NCBI GenBank assembly: GCA_017163975.1
Contig: JAFFSR010000300.1
Span: 761,501 to 825,500, forward strand
From: Anastatus disparis
Taxonomy: Eukaryota > Arthropoda > Insecta > Hymenoptera > Eupelmidae
Reading direction: 5' to 3'
Length of the DNA: 64,000 nucleotides
Every line of letters starts with the position of its first letter. The first letter of the stretch is position 1. Positions 44,434 to 56,745 of this stretch are shown here, piece after piece. The position numbers were made by a program, and so were the translations under genes. The notes under the pieces were generated by a model. That model saw only the letters and a list, made by a program, of their open reading frames with translations. It did not search any database and had not been told where the DNA came from.

Positions 44434-46019
44434 TATGTGCCTCTCGCGGCAGCGCGCCACACGCCCACCGCGTCGCATTAAAAACTTCGTAGCACTTTTT
44501 TTCATGAATGTTACCAAAATTTTCTTTCAGGAAAAGATACTTTAAACTTTATAGAATAATCCTAAAAAAAAATTGTTCCTCCCTACCCGAGAAGTTTGTT
44601 AAATTGACATTAGTTTATTAAAAAATTAATTTTTTAACAACATTTATGAACATTTCTATAAAATTTGAATCTTAATTGAAATAGAAGATAGTTTTGTACC
44701 TACCATGAAAATTTCGTAAACTTTCATTTAATATTTACCGAGAAATGGAATTTTGAAAAAAAAAACGACTTCAAACTTTATTTGTTAATAATTTTTTGAA
44801 AAATGTAAATTTTTCGAAAATTTTTTAGGACATTGTTTTTCATCAATATGTCTTCGTGATGAAATAATTAAATGATCAGAAAATGCAATTTCATTTTTAG
44901 TGTGCCCAGTTGAGACAGCTTGACTCAAAATGACAGCCAGAAAATTAAACTAAACATTAAACATCAATAAAAAGTTTCTAAATGAATAATGGTTGTAACA
45001 ACACATGAGGCTTCAAGAAAGTGTATTATGCACTTGATGTGTTTTTAAAATCATAAGCATGCGAAACATTTTACATTTTTTCAATGTTTCAATAATCTGA
45101 GAAACCTTTTTATATGAAAAGAGGTGAAAAATTAAAAGGGTTTCGGATGAAAATATTAAAAGAAAGAAATAAGCGGGAGAATCTATATCGGATTATTTCA
45201 ACAAGAGAATGGTTGAAATTTCTACAAACAGAAAAATACGGAATTTGAGAGAAAATGAACGTAACAAGAGAATGAAGTGGAAGATAAATGTCAAATGAGA
45301 AATAAAAATATATTAAAGTATAAAGATTGAAATGTGAGCAAAATTGAATATAAATCAGAATCTGAAAAATCATACCCTTATTATAATTAAGCTGTTACGT
45401 AAACATACAATGTCATGGGAATGAGTAAATATTTTTGAAATTTGTGAATCTTCAATAGTAAAATTTATAAAGCCAGATACGCATTTAAGAACAACTGTAT
45501 GATCTTAAAATCGGAGGGAGAGTTATGATTCAAAGTTCAGCTGATCTTATTAAATCGATATGATTGAAGAATGCAATCGATACTGAAATATTACCTAAAA
45601 ACTTATCGTTGCGAGCATATGGATGAAGAAAATAGAAAAAAATAGTTTTTCTTAATATTATATGAAAATTAAAGGAAATTTCTAATTATGTGAAAAAATT
45701 TAGCATAAAGGATCTGAAAATATTAGATTTCAATAATGCAATCTAAAGGTATAAATTCTGAGTCATTTCGAAATTAAACAAGTTATTGAAATTAATAAGT
45801 AAAGAAGACCTTTATAAGCTGTTTATTATAATATAATGGGAGTGAACTATAAATTTTGAAACGTATGTGATTTGTAGGAAAAAGAATTTCGATGAGTCCA
45901 TTATTTCTGAACGAATAAAGAGATTTAACACATTGAAAATGATTAATTAATTTTTAGGAACAGGCCTAAAAATTAACCTTATTGTTTAAAAGGCCAATCA
46001 AATTTGAAGAAATCTGAAG
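44434..46019. other. AT-rich spacer, no gene
   Basis: A GC-rich scrap at 44440-44475 is followed by low-complexity T/A-rich DNA and then a purine-rich stretch (45100-45960). The 87-codon minus-strand frame at 45110-45373 is Phe/Ile/Tyr-rich, as expected from AT-rich noncoding DNA. Confidence 0.5.
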
Positions 46020-46680
46020 AAATTGAACGAGTGTATGACTAATTGAAAATACATGCAACATCCCAATTGTTTGTTTTATCCTATTGAGATTATGTGTGGG
46101 GCTTTTAGTGTAGATGTTGTCTCTTATGGTGTGAAGGTATGTGTGTTTGCCGTCTTTCCAGCTGTTGTTCCAGAGGTCAATTATTGATTTGTAAATCATA
46201 TTAGCTGCTATATTCTTGATGTTAATGGGAGGATTGGTGTCTGGTTGTTTGACAGAATAGTTTCGGTGGTTGTTTGAAGTATTTGCTGAGCGAAAATGTT
46301 GTTATCATCTATCATGTGATTTTTATTTGTTTGTTGCTTAGTTGAATTATTTTGTTTTGAATTTAGTTTACTAAGGTGTTGGCGGAGTAAAGCTTGGTGA
46401 ACCGAGTTTGTAAATATTTTCCAATTAGTGTTATCTGAGCTTTCTATTATTTCTATAGCTTATATCAATGCCCAATAGTTAGAGAATTCTATGGAGTGCG
46501 AATGTGGAATAGAAAACTGTATATTGTTGTCTTTAGACATTATTGTGATACCGATTATGTTGTTTGAATTGTAACAGCAGGTATAGATGAGATTTAATTC
46601 AGTTACTTCTGTTTCATTATTTTGATTTGTGTGGATGGTTTGTAGTATGTCTATGGGTTATGGCTTATATGTTTGTGTGA
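46020..46680 (-). pseudogene. Relic of a non-LTR retrotransposon RNase H region
   Basis: On the minus strand, about 46610-46395 translates into an RNase H-like block. It has a hydrophobic beta strand (IIGITIM), then a Glu in HSIEFSNYWALI followed by a stop and AIEIIESS, and then WKIFTNSVHQALL, where the usual Asp of the TDS motif is Asn. The following 46380-45966 reads as a decayed continuation with several stops and HTYLHTIRDNIY. The order fits RNase H of Jockey/R1-like LINEs. The upstream reverse transcriptase is absent. Confidence 0.4.
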
Positions 46681-47272
46681 TGTGTTTATTATAATGGAAA
46701 TTTTTAATCTTAAAAAATGTCCATGATATTTTTTAATCTAATTTATAAAATAAAAATAATACATTTAAATATTTTTAATTGAAAATGAAATTACAAATGA
46801 AAAATAATAAAACCAATAAATTTTATATTAATTTCATTTATTTATTAATAAGAACTGGAGGAAAAGCCCTAAAAAGGGCATAAAAACCTCTCGAAATGAA
46901 ACAAATAATGGATTGTTACATGTAAGATTTTAAGTGTAATATAATTTGAAATTTATGTGTATTGAAAGGAAAATGAAAAAGAATTTATTAGAAAAAGAAA
47001 ATAAAATATTGAAATAGAAAATATAAAAGAAAATAATGTTATACTTAATTCTGGTCAGGAGAAAAACTCCTTTGGATCATTATCGATCGCTTCAAGATGA
47101 ATTCAGGAAAAAGATATTTTTTCCTACAGACCTTGTATCAAGATCGCGTTTCCAGGAACGTGTTGTTCCTTAGGATCGGCTAATTGCACGATCGCAGGAA
47201 TAAAAGAATTGATTTGTTCTTTTAATTATTAATATTAATTGATTGAAATGAAATATTAAAAAATAATTAAAT
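46681..47272. other. Spacer
   Basis: AT-rich. A GCCCT-AAAA-AGGGC hairpin sits at about 46867-46881, and a GC-richer piece at 47050-47210 has no recognised match. No gene. Confidence 0.4.
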
Positions 47273-47637
47273 TAAGGTAAAAGGACGTATTATGAGACAG
47301 TAGTTTATGGCTCAACAGATGTTTTCTATTTTTAAAATAAATTATAATCTAAATATTGCAGATTTTTTTTTTATATATTTCAGGCTTTAATCTCATAGAA
47401 TGATAAACTTATTTTTGTTTTGGAAAAAGAGGTATTAAAATTTTATAATTAATTAAAAATTGCAGCCACTTTAACGTCCATATTATGAAACACGGTCAAA
47501 ACGCTTTGCCTGTGTGTCTCATACAAAATGGCCATATTATGATACATAAGAAAATAATACATAAATTGCATTAATTGAATAAACTTAATTTATTATACTC
47601 ACAGGTATGTACAAAAGATAGTTCAGAACATAAAATA

Positions 47638-48780
47638 TCAAATATAATTTAAAATAAATAATAAAATAATAAAATCAAACATGATTCTCCTAAATTTTTT
47701 CCTGCTTATTTTTTTCTGAATTTCATTCATCTTTTCTTGTAACTTTTTTTTTCCTGCGCTAAAATCTTCTTTTCTTCTTGTAATTTCTTTTTTTTTGGCT
47801 TGCTTTTCTTCTTTTAATTTTTGCTCCTTCTCTTTTTCTAATTGTGACTCAAACCAAGTGTCAGAAGTCACAGCTGCTGGTGCTTTGGGTTTACCAGATT
47901 TTTCAACCTTACGTCTCTTATTCTTTGGCAAGTATTCAATCGGTAATGTGAAAGCCTTTTTAAAACTATGAGACTTAATTTCTTTATCTATGGGAATACA
48001 AATCATATTAAGTCTATAGTATATAAAATCCATTCAGAACTTTAATTATTTTATCTTTTTACAAACCTTCACTAGCAAACATATTACAATCATCTGGATT
48101 TTTTTCACTAGCTAGTGACGCAAGATTTGAGTTACCTAGAATACTGCAGTTTTCTTTGCTAATTTCATGAACAGGTGGATCTGAATTAACAAGTGTGCTG
48201 TAGTTTTCTTTCAATTTTTCATTTAAAGATGAATGTATATTGTTAGTTTCAGATTTATGGAAGTTCTTATCTATAAATATATCACATGTTAAAATAAATT
48301 CAGTTTTATAATTATACTTAAGATGAAATTTAATTAGTTACATGAACATTAATATACCTATTTTATTGCAGAAATTGGAAGTTGTTTCTTCGTTAAGATT
48401 TAACGTATCATCAGCAAATACGATTTCTTAATTCATTATAGCATAAGACAGATCTTTATTATTTTTCATATCAATTAATATATTTTCTTGAGAAATCATG
48501 TTCGATGTGTTAACTATTTCAATTATAGTTTCACCAAAAGTAATGTTTTCTAAAGCATTTGTGTGTTTTAATACAATGTTTTCTTTGATTGCATCTTCTC
48601 TAATTACTTGTTTTTCATAAGACACGTTTTCTTTTTCACTATCTTTTGAACATATTGTTTTTAATATGCTGTCACAATCTATTGAAAAATCCATCTCATT
48701 ACTTTGAGATAAATGCTTATGATTATTTGACTTCGAATTATTTTTATTCATAAAATCAGTTGATTTTATAATTTGATATC
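47638..48780 (-). pseudogene. Probable 3' exons of the pogo transposase gene
   Basis: Two open blocks lie downstream of the DDE core in the same orientation: 48780-48428, Ser/Asn/Glu-rich, and 48033-47638, with LPKNKRRKVEKSGKPKAPA followed by a long Lys/Glu-rich coiled-coil-like tail (EKEKEQKLKEEKQAKKKE). Such basic, charged tails are common at the end of pogo/Tigger-like proteins of insects. Exact splice sites were not resolved. The foldback at 48834-49477 lies between these blocks and the main exons. Confidence 0.5.
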
Positions 48781-48833
48781 GATTACCAACCAGTAGGACA
48801 TCACTCTTGATCGTAGGTTTTTCTTTTGACTTA

Positions 48834-49477
48834 CTAGGAGAGTGTCACACCTCTGGATCACGGATTTTGCTCAAACTTCGGGATAAGTTTTTAGATGATA
48901 AAATATGAAAAAAGCTGAAGTTATAGTCATAAACACTCAATATTTTCCTAGTTACAGGCAATTAAAGGAAATCACTAAAAAAGTTACTAGATTTTTAAAC
49001 GCATATAGTTCTTTAGCATTGATAGCTAGAAGCTTAAACCTTTTTTTAAAGTAAAGCTGAGTTTAAATCCTTTTGAAATAGTAGTTATAGCATGTAAAAA
49101 TATTATTTTACCCTAAAGTTATAGCGTAATAATGATTGGACCTGAATTTTTATTTTAAAATATAAATTAATAATGAAAGCTAAAATTAGGTCCAATCTTT
49201 ATTACGCTATAACTTTGGGAAAAAATAATATTTTGATGTTGTAACTACTGTTTCGAAAGGATTTGAGCTCAGCTTTAATTTAAAAAAAGGTTCAAGCTTC
49301 TAGCTATTAATGCTAAGGAACTATATGCGTTTAAAAATCTAGTAACTTTTTTAGTGATTTTCTTCAATGGCCTGTAACTAGGGAAATATTGAGTGTTTAT
49401 GACTATAACTTTTCATCTGAAAACTTATCCCGAAGTTTGAGCAAAATCCGTGATCCGGAGGTGTGACACTCTCCTAG
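48834..49477. mobile_element. 644-bp foldback (CTAGGAG family) inside pogo
   Basis: CTAGGAGAGTGTCACACCTC at the left and the inverted right end are bordered by TTA at 48831-48833 and 49478-49480. The arms pair over nearly 300 bp and meet near 49150-49170. Related copies are at 54828-55491 and, more distantly, 542-1241. Confidence 0.9.
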
Positions 49478-49733
49478 TTAGGTAAATCTAAATAACTAAT
49501 ATAAATTCAAATATTGAATGTAAAATATATATTGAAAATAAGTAGATAAAAAATCTAATATAATGATTTTAAACTTGATTCAGAATTTAAAAATTGATTG
49601 AAAAAATTAATTACGTATTAAAAAACCAAGTTTTATAAAAATTTACAAAAATTAGATCAAAATAAGTTAATTGTGCATCTACAAGTAAAAATGAATTTTT
49701 AATTTAAAATAAATAAAAATGGTAACTCGAATG

Positions 49734-51222
49734 CTAACCAGTTTTCACAGATTTTATCTTAAGCCAATAATCAAACAAAGTTTTCTGTTCTATACTTCCT
49801 GTCCATACGCCAGTTGGTAAATCATTTTCAAACTCTTGCAGTAAACTAGCTGACATATGTTTTAAATTATCTTCAAATTTCTGTAAATGTTGATCGTTAC
49901 TCTCATCATATCTTAGAGCTACAGATTGCTTTGATTTCCTCTTGTTTAGTATGTCGTAATCTACTGCATCGGGATTGAAAGGTACTAAGCTACATGCTTT
50001 GAAGCCACTTTTTATAATATTTTCTTCTGGCATAGATTCAAGTGTTTTTTTAATACTATACCAACATCTCCTTTTTTTAGCTGCTTCATATTGTTTTCGC
50101 TTTTCCATTTAGGTACAATTTTATTCCAATTATTTTTAAAAGGATGAAAAAAGGCAAAATCAAGCGGTTGCAGAATATGCGTCACATTAGGAGAAAGTCC
50201 TATTAATTCTATTTTCACCTCTCGACAGAATTTGACTAAGGTCATAGTGAGGTGTGATGAATGGTTATCGATATACATGACTACAGGGAACTCTATTTTT
50301 TCTTGTACTAGCCAAGGATAAAATATATTTGTTATATATCCATAAAACGTTTCCTTGGTCATCCATCCACTATCAGAAATTCCTACACCCCAACCTTTTG
50401 GAATTTTTGTAATTAGATCTTTTGGTAGGTGCTCTTTATATGAAAACATTATCATTGGTGGAGCTCGAGTCCCTGCAGCATTGTACATAAACAAGACTGT
50501 GATTCCTATTTGAACATCATCAGTTATTTTATATACTGTCAGACTTCCTTTCTCTGTTAAAATCTTGCTGGATTTAGGGCATAATGGAACATTGGTTTCG
50601 TCGCAGTTAAAAATACGACTCAGAGAGATATTCAACAAATTCTTAGAATTTAAATATTCTTTTTGTTCAATGAACCAATCTCGTAAATCTTTTCTTGTGA
50701 CTTCTGCCCTTTTATGACTCAAATTCTGTGGTGTTCTTATTGTTAAATTAGGATGTCTTCTCTTAAAACCCTCGTACCAATGTCTTTCTGGTCGATTGCT
50801 AATGAAAGGAGTATTTTTGTTTAAAGACTTTACATACTCTTCTACTCCGTCCAACACCTCATTCTTTGATACAGGAGCACCCATTTTAACCCTTATCAAT
50901 TATCAATTATCAATTTATCAATTATCAATTTATCAACTATCAATTTATCAATTATCCATTTTACAATATCTGCTTTCTCATTTGAATCAAGAACTGTTGG
51001 GGGACCGCTTTTTTTATCTTGAGTTGTTGGATTATTTACTTTTCTTGCAAGTGTTGCTGGTGGTATACCATAATTTCTTGCAACAGTCCTGATAGACAGG
51101 GATTTGCTTGCAGTGTAAGCTTGAATAGCATTCTTTAAAGCTTCAGAAGTATAAAGCATCCTTTTAGATTTTTTTCTTCTCACATTCTTACTACCGATTA
51201 TCACTGCACACTTGTTTTTCAT
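49734..51222 (-). pseudogene. pogo/Tigger-type transposase, main exons
   Basis: ATG at about 51220 opens a psq-type helix-turn-helix domain (ALKNAIQAYTASKSLSIRTVARNYGIPPATL). It is followed by an abnormal repeated stretch (50885-50955), a second DNA-binding region (RPERHWYEGFKRRHPNLTIR, 50800-50700) and the DDE_1 core. The three catalytic acids are Asp in IFNCDETN, Asp in VVMYIDNHSSH and Asp in ILQPLDFAFF, the pogo-type DDD. A frameshift at about 50010-50110 separates the core from a C-terminal block (49734-50108; KAC-LVPFNPDAVDY). The transposase cuts and inserts the element at TA. Frame damage from the internal repeat and the shift makes it a probable pseudogene. Confidence 0.85.
50885..50960. 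repeat. Short tandem repeat in transposase coding sequence
   Basis: Seven or so units of TTATCAATTA / TTTATCAACTA type. On the coding strand they encode repeats of DKLI-type residues and separate the two DNA-binding regions, with a frame change at the end. Confidence 0.9.
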
Positions 51223-52144
51223 ATTGACTTTTCTTGACTTGTTGTCAACAGCTTTTTTTTTTATTTTTCTTCAATTTTGATTTTTTTCATTAGCGTTCTT
51301 CATTTTTTTATTTTTTTCGATCTGAAATCAATTTTGAAAAGCTATAAACCAATATCTTAAGTAATCACTTTACAATCAGTAAGTCAGCTTTATACAAACA
51401 AACAATATTTTTAGGTTAGTTTTCAATATTTTCTTCTATCATGCTTTAGATGCTTACCTCAGAACAAATGTAATTAAAAAAATGTAAATGTAATATCAAT
51501 CACTTATATTTGTTTAATAAACTTCAACAAATACTTTTTATTTGTTAATAAATAATAATAAATATCACTTAAAACCTTCGTCTCATAATCCGTACAGATG
51601 CGAATCACGCGGCCGTGAAATATGAAACAGTCCATTCCGCGTTTAATAAATACGGACATTTTAAATAATAGTGAACATATCGTGATACACTTATTAAAAA
51701 AATTTAATTAAAAGTTATTTTATAAAAAACTTAATAAGTTACAAACTACGAGCTATAACAATATGAATCAAATAATCATTGATACTTAAAAGCACATTTA
51801 TCTTCGAATATACGTAAAAAAATAAAATATAAAATTCCGCTCTTTCCTCTCATATTCATGCCTACTTACGTAAAAGTTTCAAAGTGCAATATTCAATAAT
51901 TTTTTTCAAAATATTTAGTAAGCCAAATTAATATTTTTAACATCTTATTTTTCAAAGTAGATATTAAAAATTATTAAAATAATTTTTTTATTGACATATA
52001 TATTGTTTTAAAGTTTAAATTTTAATATTACAATTACTGTCTCAAAAAATAGGACACTGTATCATAATACGGCCTTTTACCTTAATACCTTTTTGAAAAA
52101 AAATCAAGGTTATTTTTTATGATTCAAAATTGCTGTCAGAAAGA

Positions 52145-53590
52145 TAACTAACTAAACTTTTTAAAAAACAGTTTGAATGTATATAAGAAAAAACAAAACC
52201 ATTTTTGTCGTTTTTGTAGTTCACTTAAGTATTCTAAATACCATCGTTTCCAAAAATCTTGGCGAGCTTTAGAAATAAAATTCCAGACTGTCAAATGATT
52301 ACCTGAAATAGAAAGAAAATTTTTTTCCGGTAAAATTGTCAAAGGGCGACCAACTAAAAAATGTGCAGGTGTTAAAGCTAAAGTATCATTAGGACCTGGT
52401 GATATAGAATAAATAGGACGAGAGTTTAAAATAGCTTTTATTTCAATTGCTAAAGTATTGAGTTCTTCAAATGTAAGTAATTGACTACCTACAACGCATT
52501 TAAAATGATGCTTGAAAGATTTTTCTGCTGCTTTCCATAAACCACCGAAATGTGGGAAAAGAGGTGGATTAAAATGCCAAATTATATTTTTATTTATAGC
52601 ATAAGTGTTTATATGTTCACGGAATTCATCAGAATTTAATAAAGCATACAAATCACGAAGTTGATTATTTGTACCGATGAAATTCGTACCATTGTCAGAG
52701 TAAACATGTGTCGGTATTGCCCTACGACTAATAAACCGTCTAAATGCACCAAGAAAACCGTCTGTTGTTAAATCGCTTACAATTTCAATATGCACTCCTT
52801 TTGTTGCCATACAAATGAAAACACATCCGTAAGCTTTAACTTGTGTGCGATTTCGATACTTTTTTTCTTTTATAAATAGGGGCCCAAAAAATCGATACCA
52901 GTAGAAGGAAATGCAGCGATACTTTCTACATGCAAACTTGGTAAATCTCCCATTTGAGCATGTATTATATTAGGTCGATAACGAATACATTTTATGCATT
53001 GTTTAATAATTTTTCTAACCTGATTTTTAACATCAAAAAGCCAAAAACGATGTCGAATCGTATATAAAGTTGATTGAATTCCAGCATGATAGGCGTTACG
53101 ATGCGTATCTTGAATTATAAGATCCGTTACATGATGATGCAAAGGTAATAAAATCGGATGTTTTTTATCAAAAGAAGATTCAGAATTTTTTTATCGTTCA
53201 CCAATGCGTAAAATACCGTATTCGTCAATAAAAGGATTAAGTGCCATGAATCGAGTAGCTTTAGTCTTTATTTTATTATTATTTGGAAGAATCTTAATTT
53301 TAGCATCAAATTGTTTCCTTTGAATTAATTGCAAAACCTTTTGTTCTGCTTCTATTTTTTCTTAAACATTGATATTTTTATCTTTGTGTTTATTTGAAGG
53401 ACGTATTCTTAAAATAAATGCTACAGTATTTATTAATGTTCTGTACGAAGAAAATCGTTCAAAAAAATCACATTTAATTATATTTAAAGATAAACACGTA
53501 ACTTTCTTTAATCCGGGTAGGTCTGAAACATTATTTAAGTAATTAATAGGCCAATAATCTTCAGATTGTGTAAGCCATAAAGGTCCTTCA
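52145..53590 (-). pseudogene. pol: Second BEL/Pao relic: integrase and upstream pol
   Basis: On the minus strand, 53590-53150 is the degraded region before integrase, 53142-52870 carries the zinc-binding domain (HHHVTDLIIQDTHRNAYHAG, CIKCIRYRP) and the start of the core (STGIDFLGP, first Asp). The core runs 52810-52148 with YSDNGTNF (second Asp). The catalytic Glu has become Lys in [10 protein letters not shown]. It is clearly diverged from the complete BEL element at 25798 and so is a separate lineage. LTRs, gag and reverse transcriptase are absent. The pogo element sits immediately beyond its 3' side. Confidence 0.85.
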
Positions 53591-53592
53591 AA

Positions 53593-54240
53593 CCGTTTTC
53601 CTGACCGACGACACCCAGATCATAGAGAAATAAGTCGCTTGACTCAAAGAGCTCGTGAAGGTCATATAGTTCGCCAACGCAGGCAACACACATATGATGA
53701 GAACGATCCCAATGTTGTTACAGTTCTTGCGGTCATTTATCTTGATCCTCATACCAGTTCTCGCCGAGTTGAATAAGAAATCGGCATATCAAAATCAACT
53801 TTTTTGAGAATTCTTGAATCCCTTAAGTATCGTGATGACAACATTACGTTGGTTCAAGAGTTACAAGATAATCATTTTCAACAGCGAATTGAGTTTTGCC
53901 AATGGGCTTTAGGTATGATAGAGAATGATCCAGATTTTTTTAGATATGTCCTTTTTTCCGATGAGGCTAAATTTCAGAGTGATGGAGAACTCAATAGGCA
54001 TAATTTTCATAATTGGTCAGATATCAATCCTCATTGGTACAGAACGGTCAATCATCAAAGGCGTTGGAGCATTATGGTATGCTGTCTTTTGGTATTTTTT
54101 CGAGGAAAATGTTGATAGGAACTCCTATTTACATGTGATAAGAGATCAGTTTCATAAAATGATGGAACACGGAAAAAAGTTTTCATCAATAAAATCAACA
54201 CTACACGTAGAATGTTTCATTTCTGTGATAAAGTATTAAA
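53593..54240 (+). pseudogene. Tc1/mariner-like (DDE_3) transposase relic
   Basis: The plus-strand reading starts abruptly at about 53595 in the N-terminal helix-turn-helix region (LTQRAREGHIVRQRRQ). A TAA stop at 53774-53776 follows SSRRVE, then STFLRILESLKY and FQQRIEFCQWAL, and the catalytic-domain hallmarks FFRYVLFSDEAKF (first Asp) and GELNRHNFHNWS. After about 54080 the frame shifts and reads NVDRNSYLHVIRDQF. The second Asp and the terminal acid are missing. It is truncated at both ends and abuts the BEL relic. Confidence 0.85.
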
Positions 54241-54753
54241 AAAACAATGAGATAGTATTTTTTTAATAAGTGCTATCCATCGAATTTCAGCTGCTAATGT
54301 TGGTACCGCTATATTAAGAACCGAGCGCGTAAATTTCTGATACGTAGTACCTATTTTTTCGGTTCTACAAATAATATTTCCACCTTCTCGGTTCAGCAGC
54401 AATATTTTGCGTACCAAGTATCTAATTCTTAATTCCTTAGCACTGATGATTCTTTCCGTACTATGCATAAAAAACAAGATACCTTGTTTCATGATCATAT
54501 TTTCATAAATCATATGAACATTACTATAATATTATTATCTTATAGAGGTTAAGATAGATGTTAATTTTAAAATATATGAAAAAATTTTGTTTTTACGTTA
54601 CCATCTATTAGTTACATTGAAATTTCATAGTTATGAGCTATTTTAAAAATTTTATGTATTGCAAGAAGTTAAAAAAAATTTTTATAAATAAACAATTAAA
54701 TGATATTTTTCAATTGTATTTATAAAGTTATTACGCAATATTTCCATTTACTT
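54241..54753. other. Unassigned segment
   Basis: A 98-codon minus-strand frame (54217-54513) has a more balanced composition than its AT-rich neighbours but no motif that I recognise and no splice context. I keep it only as a possible exon or TE fragment. Confidence 0.25.
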
Positions 54754-54827
54754 CTCAATGACTGCATAGAATATTACTCGAGTGATAAAGTGTGCATGCT
54801 TTCTTATTTAAGATTGAATTTTACTCA

Positions 54828-55491
54828 CTAGGAAAGTATCAGACCTCCGGATCACGGATTTTGCTCAAACGTTGGGATAAGTTTTCAAATGTCAAAATAT
54901 GAAAGGAAACAGAATTTTAGATCCCAACGCTCAATATTTCCCTAGTTACAGACAATTAAAGAATATCACTAAAAAAGTTACTAGATTTTCAAACGCTTAC
55001 AGTCCCTTAGCATTGATAGATAAGAGCTTGAAATTTTTTTTAAATGAAAGCTGAGCTCAAATCCTTTCAAAATAGTAGTTATAGTATGTCAAAATATTAT
55101 TTTTTCCTAAAGTCATAGCCTAATAAACATTGGACCCAATTTCAGCTTTTGTTATTAATTAATGTTTTAAAAAGAAAAATTAGGTATAATATTTATCACT
55201 CTATAACTTTGGGAAAAAATAATATTTTGACATGCTATAACTACTACTTCGAAAGGATTTGAGCTCAGCTTTCATTTAAAAAAAGTTTCAAGCTCCTAGC
55301 TATCAATGCTAAGAAACTATATGCGTTTGAAAATCTAGTAACTTTTTTAATGATTTTCTTTAATTGCCTGTAACTAGGAAAATATTGAGCGTTGGGGTCT
55401 AAAATTCTGTTTCCTTCCATATTTTGACATCTTAAAACTTATCCCAAAGTTTGAGCAAAATCCGTGATCCGGAGGTCTGATACTCTCCTAG
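54828..55491. mobile_element. 664-bp foldback (CTAGGAG family) in duplication unit 1
   Basis: CTAGGAAAGTATCAGACCTC at the left and the inverted ...CTGATACTCTCCTAG at the right, with TCA at 54825-54827 and 55492-55494. Unit 2 of the duplication has a single TCA at the equivalent site (about 56763), confirming the 3-bp duplication. It is closely related to 48834-49477. Confidence 0.95.
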
Positions 55492-55762
55492 TCAGCATAA
55501 AAGAATATGATTAAAAAACATCCACCTGTGTCATACTGACTTTTATTTTTTAACAAATGGATTGCCAAAAAATTGGTGATATCTGTTTGCCTTTTTTAAC
55601 TTGATTTAAATAAAACTTGCATCAATATTAGTACGACTGTTTGATCTAAATATTGTCTAGAGTTTGAAAACAATAAAATTTTTCAAGAATCCAGCAAATT
55701 CTAATTTTTATTTGAAAAATATTGTTTTCAACATTAGTAATAATTTAAAAATATTTATACTG

Positions 55763-55765
<3 letters not shown>

Positions 55766-55815
<50 letters not shown>
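55766..55815. repeat. (TA)n microsatellite
   Basis: About 24 TA dinucleotides in duplication unit 1. The corresponding place in unit 2 (about 57030) has only a short run. Confidence 0.95.
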
Positions 55816-55819
<4 letters not shown>

Positions 55820-56007
55820 TACAAAATATTTTTTCTCACTAACGATTTCAATGTAATTTATGTCAGAAAAATTTTATTTTAAGAAATCTACACAGCTTTA
55901 ATCAACAAAAAGAGAATGCAATATCACACATAGGTAGATCTCTGTATACTGCTCAGTGACTGCATAGAATATTACTCGAATGATAGTGTGCATGCTTTCT
56001 TATTTAA

Positions 56008-56745
56008 AGTATCAAGCCTGAAATAAAGTCTTAAAAAAAATTAAATTTAAATGTAATGATAAATTTTTTTTCTTATAATATTAATTGATGAAACATTTTT
56101 TTATTTTGAACATATATTAAATATAAGGCTTTAATCCGTGAATAATTTCAAAAGACCTCATATGATGGTTAAAATTTTTTTCTCTTGTCGATGAATTGAT
56201 TTTTTCTATTTTTGTAGTTGCTGCAGGATTTCTCAGCCAATTTTTAACCAATTGACTTAAAAATTTGCAGAGATCTTTAATTTATATATTCTCACAAATT
56301 TACTCACCTGGAATTTTGATAAGACAAGCTCAAGTGAATGTTAAATAAAATTACTTACATAAAATTTTTAGGAAATACCTATTTTTTCTACCATTATCAA
56401 TTTTTTTCAAACCAAACTTTTTTGATTAATTTTTTTTAGAAAACTGAAACAATAAACTTGTGAAGATATATAAATTGAAGATCTCTGCAAATTTTGAAGT
56501 CAATTTGTTGAAAATTGGCTGAGAAATTGTACGGCAACTAAAAAAATAGACAAAATTATTTCATCGACATAAGAAAAGGATTTTAACTATCGGATGAGGT
56601 CTTTTGAAATTATTCATGGGTTAAGGTCTTATATTTAGTATATATTTAAGATAAAAAAAACTTTCATCAATTAATATCATTAAAAAAAATGTATCATTAC
56701 ATTTAAATTTAATTTTTTTTCAGACTCTATCCCAGGCCTGATACC
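56008..56745. mobile_element. 738-bp TTAA-flanked foldback (family D) in duplication unit 2
   Basis: Termini AGTATCAAGCCTG and CAGGCCTGATACC are bordered by TTAA at 56004-56007 and 56746-56749. The arms pair over about 340 bp. Unit 1 shows the empty site with a single TTAA at about 54808-54811. Confidence 0.95.

Larger units (their letters stand above)
47275..52082 (-). mobile_element. pogo-type DNA transposon, 4.8 kb
   Basis: Termini AGGTAAAAGGACGTATTATG and (inverted) AGGTAAAAGGCCGTATTATG are bordered by TA at 47273-47274 and 52083-52084. TATTATGA-AC motifs recur near the ends (47484, 47527, 51588, 51627, 52063) as expected for transposase-binding subterminal sites. The transposase gene is on the minus strand. 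A 644-bp foldback is inserted at 48834-49477. Confidence 0.9.

Noticed and set aside
45110..45373. 87-codon minus-strand frame as a membrane protein
   Set aside because: Hydrophobicity arises from T-rich sequence; there is no start context or homologous pattern.
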